DNA of 64,000 nt from Musa acuminata AAA Group (GCF_036884655.1 NC_088340.1:5849501-5913500), one strand, 5' to 3'. Shown: positions 1 through 11,975, counted from the first letter of the stretch. Notes: a model not told the origin generated them from the letters alone. A program made the numbers and translations.

Positions 1-78
1 TTACTGGGAACTGATACCTGTGCATGAATTTAATTGCATGGAAATGACAGCAGAACTTGTTGTCTCATATTTACTAAC

Positions 79-994
79 CTGGCATCGTTGATGACGAGGC
101 AGAGCTTGTCGCTGGCGAATGCTTCGCAGTTGACCGTCAGATACCTTCGGCAGAAGTCGACCACCTCCTGCATGCCAGTTTCATCAGACAGAATTAATGT
201 GCATGTGTTCATTACATGTCATGGATGTAAAAGAATAATTGCTGACTATAATTAGATCCTTCCCACATCCAACTTTAGGGTGTTTTATGCATTATACCTC
301 GTCGATGTCGCACATGACCACTCTCTGGATGGTTTTGTGCTTGAGGACTTCCCTCGCTGCAGACCCCTCGCCACCTCCCATAATAAACACAGTCTTGGGA
401 CTGCAATCATGACAAAGCCAGTGGAAGTCAGTAGACAAGAGAACTCCTGAAAGCCATGCGGATGTTTTGAAGCTGACAGATAGGATTAGGGAAACAAGGA
501 CTGACTTGGGGTGGCAAAGAAGGGATGGATGGATCAAGCACTCGTGATAGATGAACTCGTCCATCTCCGCGCTCTGCATCTTTCCATCGATCACCAAAGC
601 CTTGCCACATGCAGAATAAGTTGGTCATAAGTAGACGAAGCAGAAAAGAAAGAAGAGAAATATTTGTAGAATATATATAGAAACCTTTCCGAAATGTTTA
701 GTGTCAATAAGAGCTATGTCTTGAAACTTGCTTGTCCCTCGATGCAGCACACTATGAAGACGAAGATGAAGAACAAGAAAAATAGCATCAGTAGGTGGTG
801 ACTTGATCTCAGCATGCAGGTTATACTAACAAAGATGAGGAACAAGAGATATCTCACCTGTTCAAAGCGAAACACCACTTGAGATCATCATCGATCTCCT
901 CTTCGTACCACTTGCACGCGTCTACGCCATCTTTGGCTCGATGACGATCGCCATGGGCATTGGTGCCATACACATTCTCCACAGCCTCACCCAT
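79..994 (-). CDS. ACL5: Thermospermine synthase (ACAULIS5 type), 5' part, truncated by window start
   Basis: Aminopropyltransferase of the spermidine/spermine synthase family; ACL5 members make thermospermine from spermidine and decarboxylated S-adenosylmethionine and restrain xylem differentiation. Exons, transcription order: 858-994, 685-751, 506-600, 298-400, 79-167. They join in frame with GT-AG introns to give about 163 residues of an expected ~335. The start is the ATG at 994-992, giving MGEAVENVYG, as in Arabidopsis ACL5. Visible: KWYEEEIDDDLKW near residue 30-45, LVIDGKMQSAE (70-80), the Rossmann glycine motif GGGEGS (108-113), VVMCDIDEEVVDFC and the INDA stretch. The last visible exon ends in phase 2 at 79; the remaining catalytic half lies before position 1. 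ACL5 rather than spermidine synthase is inferred from the N-terminus and the DDLKW/KMQSAE wording; a close paralogue cannot be excluded. Confidence 0.93.
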
Positions 995-1051
995 ATCTTC
1001 TTCGAGGATAAGACAGACACCAAAAGATGTGTGCCAGAAGTGGCAGCGGAT

Positions 1052-1130
1052 GAGAGAGAGAGAGAGAGAGAGAGTTGAAGAGAGAAGAGAGGATGTTTGA
1101 GGACCTCAGAGTGGGAGGGTATATATAGAG
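1052..1130 (-). promoter_or_regulatory. ACL5 5' leader and TATA box
   Basis: A TATA-like CTATATATA on the minus strand (about 1120-1128) lies ~125 bp upstream of the ACL5 ATG. Between them, 1052-1074 is (GA)n, read as a CT-rich leader in the transcript. Position and composition fit a plant core promoter plus CT-rich 5' UTR; the start of transcription is inferred. Confidence 0.5.
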
Positions 1131-1477
1131 AGGTGGGGTGGGGGAGCATGCGGGATTTGTATGGAAGGAAGGGGGTGGTGATGTTGGTGGGGGGGAAAGC
1201 CAAAGCAAAAAGGACAAGAAACGGCTGCACAATGGAGTGAGCATGAAGTGGAGTGCTGCACGCGAAGGGAAGTCATCCTTTTGTTTGTGTGGCAAATGCG
1301 TGAGTGCAGTCATTTATGTTGCTCCTCCATACTCAAAAAGAGGAATTAAATTTAGCTAGGAGGAGCACTAAGGCTGGGTGGAAGGGCCTGAAGCATCATG
1401 GAGACCATCACCACGCCACGCGTTCTCCATTGCCACGCTCACCCAGCCAAGGTGGCGTGTCTTCCCGGGAGCCGGCG

Positions 1478-1485
<8 letters not shown>

Positions 1486-1523
<38 letters not shown>
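1486..1523. repeat. (GA)n microsatellite
   Basis: About 19 uninterrupted AG units. Frames through it give RERER or SLSLS open stretches that are not genes. Confidence 0.97.
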
Positions 1524-1527
<4 letters not shown>

Positions 1528-1621
1528 AGTAACTTACTAAACTTTCTTTCTCTCTCCCTTGTCATTAGACTTTAAAGAACTCATTAATTACACTATAATT
1601 AAGTATGAGGTAAAAGCATTC

Positions 1622-1623
<2 letters not shown>

Positions 1624-1698
<75 letters not shown>
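1624..1698. repeat. (TA)n microsatellite
   Basis: About 37 uninterrupted TA units in the ACL5 upstream region. Confidence 0.98.
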
Positions 1699-1705
<7 letters not shown>

Positions 1706-2287
1706 AGATGTAAGATGGCAGAATATATCTATGCTTGAAGTCCACTTGAGATTCTCTAAGATCTAGATTAATACCTACATAGATACGTAGCGTGAGCATG
1801 ATAGCATCTCTACATTGACCAAGGATTTCATTTAGAAGAAAAGAAAATGTGAAAACTCTGAAATGGAAAATTCTAAATTGAGCTGAGAATAAAAGCTTGT
1901 GTTAATTTAGGTAGACTAAACCACTCCTTAGAATTGTCAAAAGAGAGTGGTGATGAAAGAAACAAATAAAGGGATGGAAAATGGAAGAACAAAAATGATT
2001 ATTAAAAAAACAAATGAGGATATTAACAAGAAAAAAAAATAAATGATACATTGGCGCTTAAAAAAGGGTTGAATAATGTATTTTTTTCAAAAACCCTAAA
2101 AAAAAAAGTAAGAGGATTCAAATTTAAGGCTAATATAATCGATCAGAATAATTGATGGTCCGATTCCTTTTTTTTTATTATTAGACCATCAATATATCCG
2201 GTTTTAATAAATTATATGCACTTAAAATGCTGTCTAATAGGAAATGTTGAAAGATCAAAAGGTTATTTGGGAACAATAGCTTCTAAA

Positions 2288-3354
2288 ACCCAATTGTAAC
2301 TTAAATCTCAAAGCTAATGTCTAATTATCGACTCACTGAACTTAGCAAATAAAAACATATATGGCATAATATCATGACAAGAAGTAAATAAACTTTACAT
2401 GTATATTCATCTATTTGTAGAACATAACCACAAAAAGACAGAAATAATATAAACCGACACAATGAAGTAACCTATAAGTTTCACACTTACTACATAAAAA
2501 CAACAATAGGAGTGCATATCTACTTTTAGAACTACACGATGATGCAACATTGGTAACAAGCCAACAATTAAAGATCACACACACACACATGTATATTATC
2601 CTTCCAAAAGTTATTGATCCTGAGATTTCACATTCTAAATTTGAGTTTAACATGTATATTCTTGCAAAACTTATACATATATATTCCCATTAGTTGACTA
2701 TGATCTAATGATGTTAAAATTTCAGTTGACATTAATATCATTTCAAAAACTATTGAAGTCTTTGCATCCTCTTCGATGATGTCATCTTTATGATATGTAT
2801 TTTAGCTTTTAAGATTAGAGTCTGGTGCAGTGAGAAGGCAAAAATAAAAGGAAAGAAAACCTGAGATAAATAGAAAAGAAAGAAAGAAAACATGTAGTAG
2901 AAGCAAAACGAGAAAGGATGATGAGGCATTTGAAATGATCAGGATGATCTAGTAGAGTTCGAATCAAATTTTAATTTGGCTCGATTGAAGTTTGAATGGA
3001 ACTTCAATTCGATCATGATAAAACCAAATCAAGACAAAGTTCAATCTTGAGCTAAAATATTAGGATCAATAACCTTAGAATGTGAGATATGCATTCTAAA
3101 GTTTGCAAGAATATGCTTGTTAAACTCAAATTTAGAATGTGAAATATTAGGATCAGTAACTTTTGGAAGGATAATATACATGCGTGTGTGATCTTTAATT
3201 GTTGGCTTGTTATCAATGTTGCATCATTGTGTGGTTCTATAAGTAGACATGCACTCCATTGTTGTGTGTTTGTAGTAAGTGTGAAACTTATAGGTTACTT
3301 CATTGTGTTGGTTTATATTAATTGTGTCTTTTGAGATTTAAGTTACAATTGGGT
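2288..3354. repeat. Large imperfect inverted repeat (~240-bp arms, ~430-bp spacer)
   Basis: The left arm (2432-2672, plus a block at 2288-2312) reads as the reverse complement of the right arm (3100-3354). Paired landmarks: CACAATGAAGTAACC (left) with GGTTACTTCATTGTG (right), and the (CA)n/(TG)n tract with TGTATATTATCC against GGATAATATACA. The left arm has an extra 119-bp block at 2313-2431. Arms are similar but diverged. No terminal repeats or target duplications were found, so it is either a foldback-type element or a local inverted duplication. Confidence 0.85.
2982..3013. repeat. Short hairpin inside the inverted-repeat spacer
   Basis: CGATTGAAGTT and AACTTCAATTCG pair across a 7-bp loop, giving an 11-12-bp stem. 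Confidence 0.6.
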
Positions 3355-3372
3355 TTGAGAAACTATTGTTCC

Positions 3373-3576
<204 letters not shown>

Positions 3577-6500
3577 GCATGCAGTATCTATCATCTTCTA
3601 CAAGTTGAAATTTTGATGCAAATGTGGATACACAGTTTGGATAACGTTGACGTGTGATGAAGGTGGAAAGAACACCTTGGTTCCTAATTCTCTTTCTCTC
3701 CTCTCCAATGCTCGTCGGATACGTGTGTGATGAAGATGCCACAGTGTTACGGGCACGACGTTCCTTGTTCGCTAGCTGAACTCCAAAGAAAGAGGAAACG
3801 GATCAACGAAGGCAAGCAGCCTGCGAACACACCATATGCATGCACGCACTCACGGCGCACGGCTCAGACGACGGAGGAAAGGGAGGAGGAGGAGGAGGAG
3901 AACCGTCACGGACGGGGTTACGGATGGGGGAGGAAGGAGCAGGTGGGGCCCGCACGTGCCTGGGCATCTGTCGAGCGTGGGGGAGTACTCCACCATCAGA
4001 AGTAAACTGGGCATGAGTGGAGGAGGCAGGGTTTTGTTGGCGTTTGTGGAGAGTCCACCTTCTCTCCCTCTACCTGTCTCTCTCTCTCTCTCTACCTCTC
4101 CTTCTCCTCCCCCTTCCCCCACCCGCGCGTGCGTCAGTAGTCTCGCCTGCTCGTGCCCATTCTCATCGCCTTGTGCTTGCCAATTCGGCTCTCCTCCTCC
4201 TCTTCTTCTCCGTATCCTAAAGTAGTGAGCAAATGACGCACGTAATCTCCCTTCTTTAAATACCTATTTCCACAATCTCCATTACTGCCGCCACCATCCC
4301 TTGTCCTTCGAATCCCTATTTTGATTGTATTTTGTCGATTAATATATCCGATATCATGACATCTCGTTTATTTTGATTGTATTTCAAGCTGTAGCTGTTG
4401 TCATGTCTTTTTCGTTCGTTTACTTTCTTGCTTTAATCTCATTCCTAAATGTGGGTTTTGATTGAAAGTACAGCATTAATGAGTTGATCATATTGCCTCA
4501 AGAAGCAGGCGGCGGACTTTTGATAGGTTGCTAGTTTGTCGAGGGACTTCTTCTTCCCACCTTCTTCAGGTTCTGAACCTGTCATAGGAAGTCATATCAT
4601 GAACACCCTCGATCGCAGGGGCTGTGAACGATAAGCGTCTTTGGAATTCGTGAGACACGCCCTGAAATCTATCGTCTGTACTGATTGATACCGTCATACT
4701 TTCGTTGGTCGGAGAGCGAAATAGTCACGACCTAATAGATAGCCAAAGGGAACGGGAGATTCTCCAAAAGTCTTTTCGGATCCATCTCAAAGAAAAGGAC
4801 AATTCTTGAGAGCCACTGTGAACCTTATCGGATAACATTCGTCGTAAGACTCAAAAAGGCTTTGGTGTCCAATTAGAAATTCCGATGGCGTTCTGATAAG
4901 ATCATAGAACAGCCTCAGCTAATTATGACTAGTGTTGACCTCATCGCTTATAATATTTTGCATACTCAATTATTTTTGTTGGAAAGGAGAAGAAGAAAAA
5001 TGAAAGGGTTTCGCGGTCAACGTAGGCGAGATAATGGAGGCCGTTTCTCCACAGACATTTCTTTCTCCATGAGCAGTTCTACTCGAACACGAAGCTCCCT
5101 CCCACTTTCGCAATTGGACATTAGTCTAAGCATATGACGATTTGTTCGTTGTTTGGAGTCAAGGGATAAAGAAAGGTTGGGATGAGTCACCGCAGCGAGT
5201 GATAGCCTCAAAAGCGTTGAATTTGGACAAAGGTCCATGGAACTTTGGGAGGCTCTATTCATGATGTCAAGTGGGTGGTGTAATCGAGTGTTGGAGATGA
5301 TGGGATTAGTTGTGTTGTTTGGTGCCTAAAAGCTCCTCAATAACTTTGACATCCAATAGCGTGGAAGTATGTCGGCTTCCAGCCCATCACCACCTTCGAG
5401 TGGCATCAGCCTGCCTCTCTTTCTCTCTCTGTCTCCCTGTGACCATTGCTGGCCTATGCAACTCCTTTTGACTCGAAGAAGACGAGGGATATCAATATCA
5501 AAAAACCCTTATGAACAAATCTAGTACTCATTTGGGTTTAATTGCATGCATAATGGAAAATAAATAATGAGGATTGTAGTATTTGAGGTTGAGGACTCGA
5601 AATTTCATCACATCATCAATGAAAATTTGGGTGTTTGATAATATGATATAAGGATCGAAAAAAAAAATAGATTATGATAAAAAGGTCAAGAATTTTGTGC
5701 TTCGGTTCGAGTGCTTGGATCTTGGAGACCAAACACTTGCGCTTTGGCATGGACATGAGTTGAGTGCTAATGATATCGGATCAAATGAATGGACAAAGTA
5801 AAGTGGAAGGCATGTTTCGATGGTAGTGGACTATATCATTCAAGCTCGCACTCTTATTAATGGAATCACCTTCATGCCGTGCCATTAGAGGAAATTTACC
5901 CCCCACTGACTTGATCACCTCTTCCGTTTCGTTGAACGTGCCTTTGCTTTTTGATGTAGTGTTTACGAGGACAGACCTTTGTGTCATTGCATCACTTATG
6001 ACCCGCTATCGATTAATACTTTAACTGATTGAACATTTTTTTAAAAAAAATTACTTGAAAATATTTTTTCTATTTAAACATAAAACATTCTAAATATTTA
6101 TAAAAAAATATTCTTTTTTATATTATTACTAACTAATATGATTGCTTTTAGTTTTGGATTTTTTTAATTATTTCGGCAGTAGATCTAGATTAACACAAAG
6201 TTGAATAACTCAAGATTTCGAATCAAAATAGAATCAATCATATTCTCCATTATATTATTGCTAACCAATATGATTGTTTTTGGTTTTGGAATTTTCAGCA
6301 GATCCAGACTAACACAAAGTTCCAAGGTTCAATAACTCAAATGTGACATTATGTGGATCCTAAAACAGTCTCCAAGTGGATCGAACGGCTCACAATTATG
6401 CTACACTTTTTTGAGTTTAGTTAATTAATCCAGAGGATGCACAAAAAATGAACAGTAATTTGGGAAAAAAAAATCTTAAACTTCCAAATAAGATATTCTT

Positions 6501-6808
6501 CGTAAGTTGACCAAAGGAGGCACTCCAATACGGGTAATTAGAAGAACGTATCAAGAGGATAACTACCAAGCAATGTGAAAAGAGCAACACTTCCCTGTAA
6601 AGTTATCAAACACCTCTTGGCATATACTATTGGAACGAGAGAATACATATGCTTGGGAAAAAATTGCATCAGTAATTAAAGTATGTAAAGACCTCTTGGT
6701 ATAGAAATTTTCGGGACAACGCAACCACAATGGCATGGTAAAAAATGACATCAGAACTAATGTATCCACTATGCAGCAAAAATTTCTCACACACGTGGAG
6801 TGAAGAGT

Positions 6809-9800
6809 TCAGTTGACGTCCACCAGCTCCACATCGAAGACAAGCCATGAATTCCCTGGTATTTTCCCCGCAGGACTAGCCCCATAACTGCATAAAGAGA
6901 GAAGCACACAGAAATTAGGACAAAAGGATCTGTGTGAGCAACAACTGAAGCACATATATTAGGATGAAATGCACACCCCATGGATGGTGGAATGATGAGT
7001 CTCCTCTTGTCCCCGATTCGCATGCCTGGTAATCAATCAAATGCATCATTAGTTTCTGGCAACAGATTAGAACAATGTGTGCATAGTGTACTGGCATGTA
7101 CCTGCAATGCCGACGTCCCATCCCTTAATGACATGCCCAACACCTGACAATTAAAATGAAAATTCTCACATTAGACATATAGAACATGTTTAAATGGAGG
7201 TTGTTAACCAACAAAAGACCAGCTTAATATAACCCTACCAAGACGGAATTTAAAGGGCCTTTTGCCAACATTGGAGTCGAAAATTTTTCCATTATTTAAC
7301 TTGCCAATATAGTTAACAGAAACCTGAAGGGAAAAAACCAAAAGGATTACTAACCAAATATTAGATGAACAACAATAAAAGGATAAAGAATATGCTGACT
7401 CTGCTGACGGAGAAAAAGATGTGGGAGAACTAATTGATGAACTGTACACAAACAACCAATCTTTAAAGACACTTGGAGTAATGTAACAACGACATACTGG
7501 AAGATCTAAATGGTTGCATCTCTAGGTTCATGAATATACCCTACTCCCAGGAGAAGCTTTTTTTCCATCAGGCTTGCCCATAGATAGTTCCTCAATCCTC
7601 AAACCATTTGAAAATGTTCTTGTTTTTTGTGGTTCAGCTTTGTGTTCTGCCTCTAGTGGATTCAAAGATACCTCCTTTGAGGTTGAATCTTTATCATGGC
7701 TCTTGTCCTTCTTTGCCTTCTTCTTCTTCTTCTTCTTCTTCTTGGCATCTTGTGCAAGACCATTGTCATCAGGAACACTGCATACGTTGCTTAACCATAT
7801 AAAATTTTCACATAAACAACAATATAAATAACAGACCATTTTTACAAGAGTCCCAGATCTTACCTATCTTTAGGTGGCTCTTCAACTGTGAGATTATCAG
7901 AGTGGTTATTATTTGCAGACTCTTGCATCTCAGTACCATCAGAATCCAACTTACTTTTTGTTCCATGCTGGCTTCCCTGTTGCAATTCTGCTTCGGCATC
8001 TGCACCAGCATTTTCATGAGCCTCATCAACCTTGGCCCTTTTCTTTTTGTTTTTCTTCTTTTTTCCACTAGCACTTCCATCACTGCAGGGCAGAACAAAA
8101 GGAAGACAACTAAAGATGAATAGGAAGAATGGACTTTGCAATATGCAGATAATTCAATAGATAGATTCAAAGGGTTATCAAGTCATTATGGTCATAAGTC
8201 TCACTGATCATAATGCAGCTTCTCAGCTTCAGGAGGAGGATTTTTCTCTAAGCTACTGGCATTGAAAACTTCATTCCCATCTCCGTTAAACCCTTCTTCT
8301 GTTCTCTCCATTGCATAATCATCACCTACATCAGATTTCTTATCCTTCTTGGTCTTCTCTTTCTTCTTTTTCTTCTTTCCATCACTTTCTGTCACATCCA
8401 TTCTGAGTGCTATCATATGATTGTTCTCATTGGTCTCAGTTTTTGCCTCTGCAACATCTTCTCTTGTCCTCTTTTTCTTCTTTGAGATGCCATCAGTTTC
8501 AGGAACAACCACAGAAGCTACTGAAGAATCGCATGGCTGAGTAGCATCCCTGTTCAAACAGATCCAGACATGCCGCTGTAATACAATAAGAAAAAGAAGT
8601 TGCAACACATTCTGAAACAAGTCAAACCTTGTAGATTCATCACGTTGACTAATTGCATCAATCTTTATTTTCTTGTCGTCATTGACTGTACTACCTGATT
8701 TTTTATCTACCTCAAAATTATTAGCAGCATCTTTCTTTTTTACTGAAAAAGAGATTGGAAAGCCATCATCATCTTCACTTTCAAACACTTCAGTATTATT
8801 ATTAGACTTGACAACTAGTTGAAGTTTAGTATCATCATCTCCACTATCACTTTCAACCAGTTGACTCTTTTTCTTTAAACGCCGACGAATGCCATTCCCA
8901 TGTGCTGGCTTGTCATCATCTACAATCTCCTCAATTATGACTACATGTTTAAAAGAAAAGGGCAATACAATTAACAAGATCATGGAAACAGTATAAAACT
9001 AGTCAAATATCAACAAGAAAGCAATCATGAAATGATTAATGATCAAGATGAACTAATGGATAATCAATTATGACTAAATGTTTAAAAGAAAAGGATGACA
9101 ATTTAACAAGGCCATGGGAACAACATAAAACTAGTCAAAGATAAAAAAGAAAGCAATCATGCAATGGCTAATGCATACTAAATACATTTATAAGGATGCG
9201 CTGATGGATAATCAACATCCATCGATGATAGTTGACAAAAAGCAAAACAGCAGGGGCCTTGAAAACCAATTATCTGAACAGAAAAGTATGGTTAAGCAAA
9301 GCAACCCATCTGATTTCAGTACAGGCCTTTCGATTCTTAAAAGTCAACATAAAGTTGAATTTACTAACCTTACCAACCAAACCACCTATTTATTTGGTTC
9401 ATTTCAATTGGTTAGTGTATGTCTAGATTGTATAAACCTATATAATAGGTCAAATGCTGCCTGCAAATTTTGTATCAATATTTGTGTTCTCCTATTTTTG
9501 TCATACATGATGTATTAATGTCTTTACTTTTTTGTTTTGTATTTAATATTTTTTTATCAAACTATTTGTTTATATTGAACCTTATAAGTTGGCAAATATA
9601 CTTATCTATATTCTATAAAATATTCCATGAAAAGCTCGTTGGTCAACCAAGAACCACATAACTAAACTCATCAAACCAACTAACTGATCAACCCATTAGT
9701 CAGTTCAACTGGTTCAATTCCAATTTGAGACACAGAAAATGTCATTGGTTAAACTCAATTATGAAAACTAGCTGTTCTTTTTAATAAAAAGATCAAATCA

Positions 9801-11818
9801 TTTTTTTTCTTATATTAGAAATTGATACAAACTCAAAATTCAGTCTGGCACAATTCCCGTTCAAAATAGAAACAAATAAAAAGACAAAGACTTCCAGCTA
9901 AAAGATTAGGCACTAATCAAGTTAAACCCAAGTAGCAACCTTTTACATTCAATTCATAGATGTAGATACTATCAAAACTATAGTCTTTTAACAATTCACA
10001 GAAGAAAACATGCACAATTAACTCTTAAAAATATGTATTAACATCTCACTATACATTTGCTTCGCCACCTCTCTTGTCCCCACTGCACCAAAAAGTGGAA
10101 TCGTGGTGCCATATCATCATCATCAACTCTCTACACAACCATCACCTTGCAGTGGACTAGTTCTGGTCAGATATATGCAAATAAATGGTGAAGCTCGGAT
10201 TTGAGGATACGAGGTAAGTGGTCAAACTCTCCAATGAAAACAAGAGGAATTAGAATAAGAGTTTAATATGGAATTGGAGGGTGGTAGTATTCTCATAGTT
10301 CCCACTCTAGCGATTGTCAATAGCTTTTGAGAGTGATTAAGCCCTTCTCTCACTCTCATAATGCACAGCCATTGTGCCGACCTTGAATAAAAGACTGTCC
10401 AGAACCCCTCTGCAACCTTGCTGAGCCACCAATTCAAAAATAATATTTTCAATGCCAATAATCTTTATAAGCATCACAAAGTTCAATAGTTTCAACTTAG
10501 GTTTCCCCATTTTGCAGGCCGACCCATCCAACCCGATGGACCAACTAGACCCAAGCTCGACAGGTAGCCAACGTTGATGGCCCAAGCTAGACATCACATC
10601 GTTTTTGGTTATGAACTGAGCAATGGGGTTGACTCATTAGGTGACAGTTCACAAATAATAACCCAATCCAAACTTGCCCTAGTTTCAGCCCTACATACAC
10701 CATATAGCATTTATTGTGGACAATAATACCAAGATAGTTTTGCAGGAATATAGGACAATAATTAAACTGCAACTAAAAATCCATAACTATTGCGATTCAA
10801 GCTTCTAAAACTGTTCACCTGAGAAAAATGATCCTCAACACTGTTAGTAAAAGCTATATCAAACAATCTTAGCTTGAAAAGATATTTATATATTGTAGCA
10901 GGAAAGACGTTAATCATGACACGAATTAGCAAATACCACAACACCAATAGACAAAATCATCACTATAATGCGACATAGATACATCACAAAGAACAAAAAA
11001 TTGCCTTCCAAATCATGCTTCTGAAGTAACTTGGCAAACAATTCAATAAATCAATTAACATAATAAAATTACCACTGCTTTTTCGCTGAGGGGAAGAGGG
11101 GAACATTTCGATATCACCATCATCGATAAAGTCTGATTCATACTCATCCTCCTCAGTATCAAAGCTCCCGTAGCTCTCTGAATCCTCCTCGCCAATATCT
11201 TCACCATATGAATCACTAGAAGACCAACTCAAGGATAAAACCAGAAGAACAAAGAAAAGCATCTTAAAACACTAATTCTTGAAATTGATAAGGATACGTC
11301 TCATCTCCTCCGTCACCGTGGCCACGGCGGGCACCTGGATAGAAACCGCTGAGGTGCACGCTTCTCTGCCCGAGGACCGAAAAGACAACCTCGTTATCCT
11401 CCTCAAACTCGAGTTCCAAATGGCACGACTCAGCTTTATCAGGAACCAAGCTACAGAGCAAAATAGGGCTTTTCTTGCCAACATTGCACTGCACCACGCT
11501 CTTCGCCGTCGCCTTGCCATTCCCCAACGTCGCCTGTATTAACAGAAAACAAGAAGAATGAATTCTCTGTTAACAGAAAAGCCCTAATCCATCAATTACA
11601 TCCAAGCGGCATCTTCGATTTGACGAGGAAAAGCACCGTAGTGATGCGAAGCCTTCCTCGAGCTTCGTCGTAGACATGAGTGTAGGGCTTCCCAGGCTTC
11701 ACCTCGACGCCTGAGATGCAGAGGGACGCAAACAAAGCGAGTCAGAAAGAACAGATTCGGAGGTAGAAAGGTGGAACGAAAACTGCAATCGAGACGATTT
11801 CTGACCCCAAAACGCCAT
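6809..11818 (-). CDS. FKBP53: Nuclear FKBP-type peptidyl-prolyl isomerase / histone chaperone, FKBP53-like
   Basis: FKBP53 proteins pair a nucleoplasmin-like N-terminus that binds histones with a C-terminal prolyl isomerase, and act on nucleolar rDNA chromatin. Exons, transcription order: 11806-11818, 11637-11710, 11298-11533, 11073-11227, 8628-8940, 8205-8549, 7864-8082, 7540-7777, 7239-7323, 7102-7143, 6977-7025, 6809-6887. All join in frame (1,848 nt, ~615 aa; Arabidopsis FKBP53 is ~477). Visible: MAFWGVEVKPGK start, nucleoplasmin-like core to ~105, acidic tract ~110-150, VIIEEI at ~160, Lys-rich linker 160-530, FKBP fold ~503-615 with VNYIG, FDS, VIKGWD, IPPSMGYG and SWLVFDVEL. The exon 4 acceptor could instead be at 11215 (4 residues shorter). 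Stop TGA 6811-6809. Closest family assignment is by conserved wording; certainty is high for FKBP and good for FKBP53. Confidence 0.94.
8931..9170. repeat. 133-bp tandem duplication spanning the FKBP53 exon 5 acceptor
   Basis: 8931-9063 is repeated at 9064-~9170. Both start TCAATTATGACTA and share AAAGAAAAGG, AAAACTAGTCAAA and GAAAGCAATCATG, with scattered substitutions. The second copy carries its own AG|TCATAATTGA, a duplicate of the exon 5 splice acceptor on the minus strand. Confidence 0.85.
8941..11072 (-). other. Long FKBP53 intron 4
   Basis: A 2.1-kb intron between the acidic-tract exon and the Lys-rich linker exons. Apart from the tandem duplication at its 3' end, no protein domain was found. 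10500-10600 is a GC-richer patch (GACCCATCCAACCCGATGG) that looks repeat-derived. Confidence 0.7.
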
Positions 11819-11918
11819 TGCAGGACGAGAGAGAGAAATCGAGGGCTTCGATTGCGAGTCGTGATTGCTTCGCGGTCAGCAAAACCCCAGTGAGTTTGAG
11901 ATGCGGCGGAAGACTCTC

Positions 11919-11975
11919 AAACCCTAGCGGTCGCTTCCTTGGAAGAGCAGCGGTTCCGAACGCGCATTTAAATAG
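11919..11975 (-). promoter_or_regulatory. FKBP53 leader/promoter with telo-box and TATA-like box
   Basis: AAACCCTAG (11919-11927, plus-strand reading) matches the plant telo-box found upstream of many ribosomal and nucleolar genes. CTATTTAAAT on the minus strand (11966-11975) is a TATA-like element about 150 bp upstream of the ATG. The functional role is inferred. Confidence 0.5.

Noticed and set aside
292..597. 101-codon single ORF for the ACL5 exons
   Set aside because: It runs through an intron (401-505); family homology requires splicing HP-(N)P-KTV.
1304..1575. Open frames around 1304-1575 on both strands
   Set aside because: Driven by the (GA)n tract; no domain, no conserved wording.
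3836..4225. 129-codon plus-strand open frame
   Set aside because: Arg/Ser/Pro-rich translation of a CT/GGA-rich leader-like region; overlapping open frames on the other strand and other phase.
4383..4500. Possible miR167-like precursor (GATCATATTGCC near 4484)
   Set aside because: The mature sequence does not match and the two sides do not pair convincingly.
8201..8983. 260-codon single ORF in FKBP53
   Set aside because: It merges exons 5 and 6 through an in-frame intron and starts inside intron 4; the family N-terminus lies at 11818.
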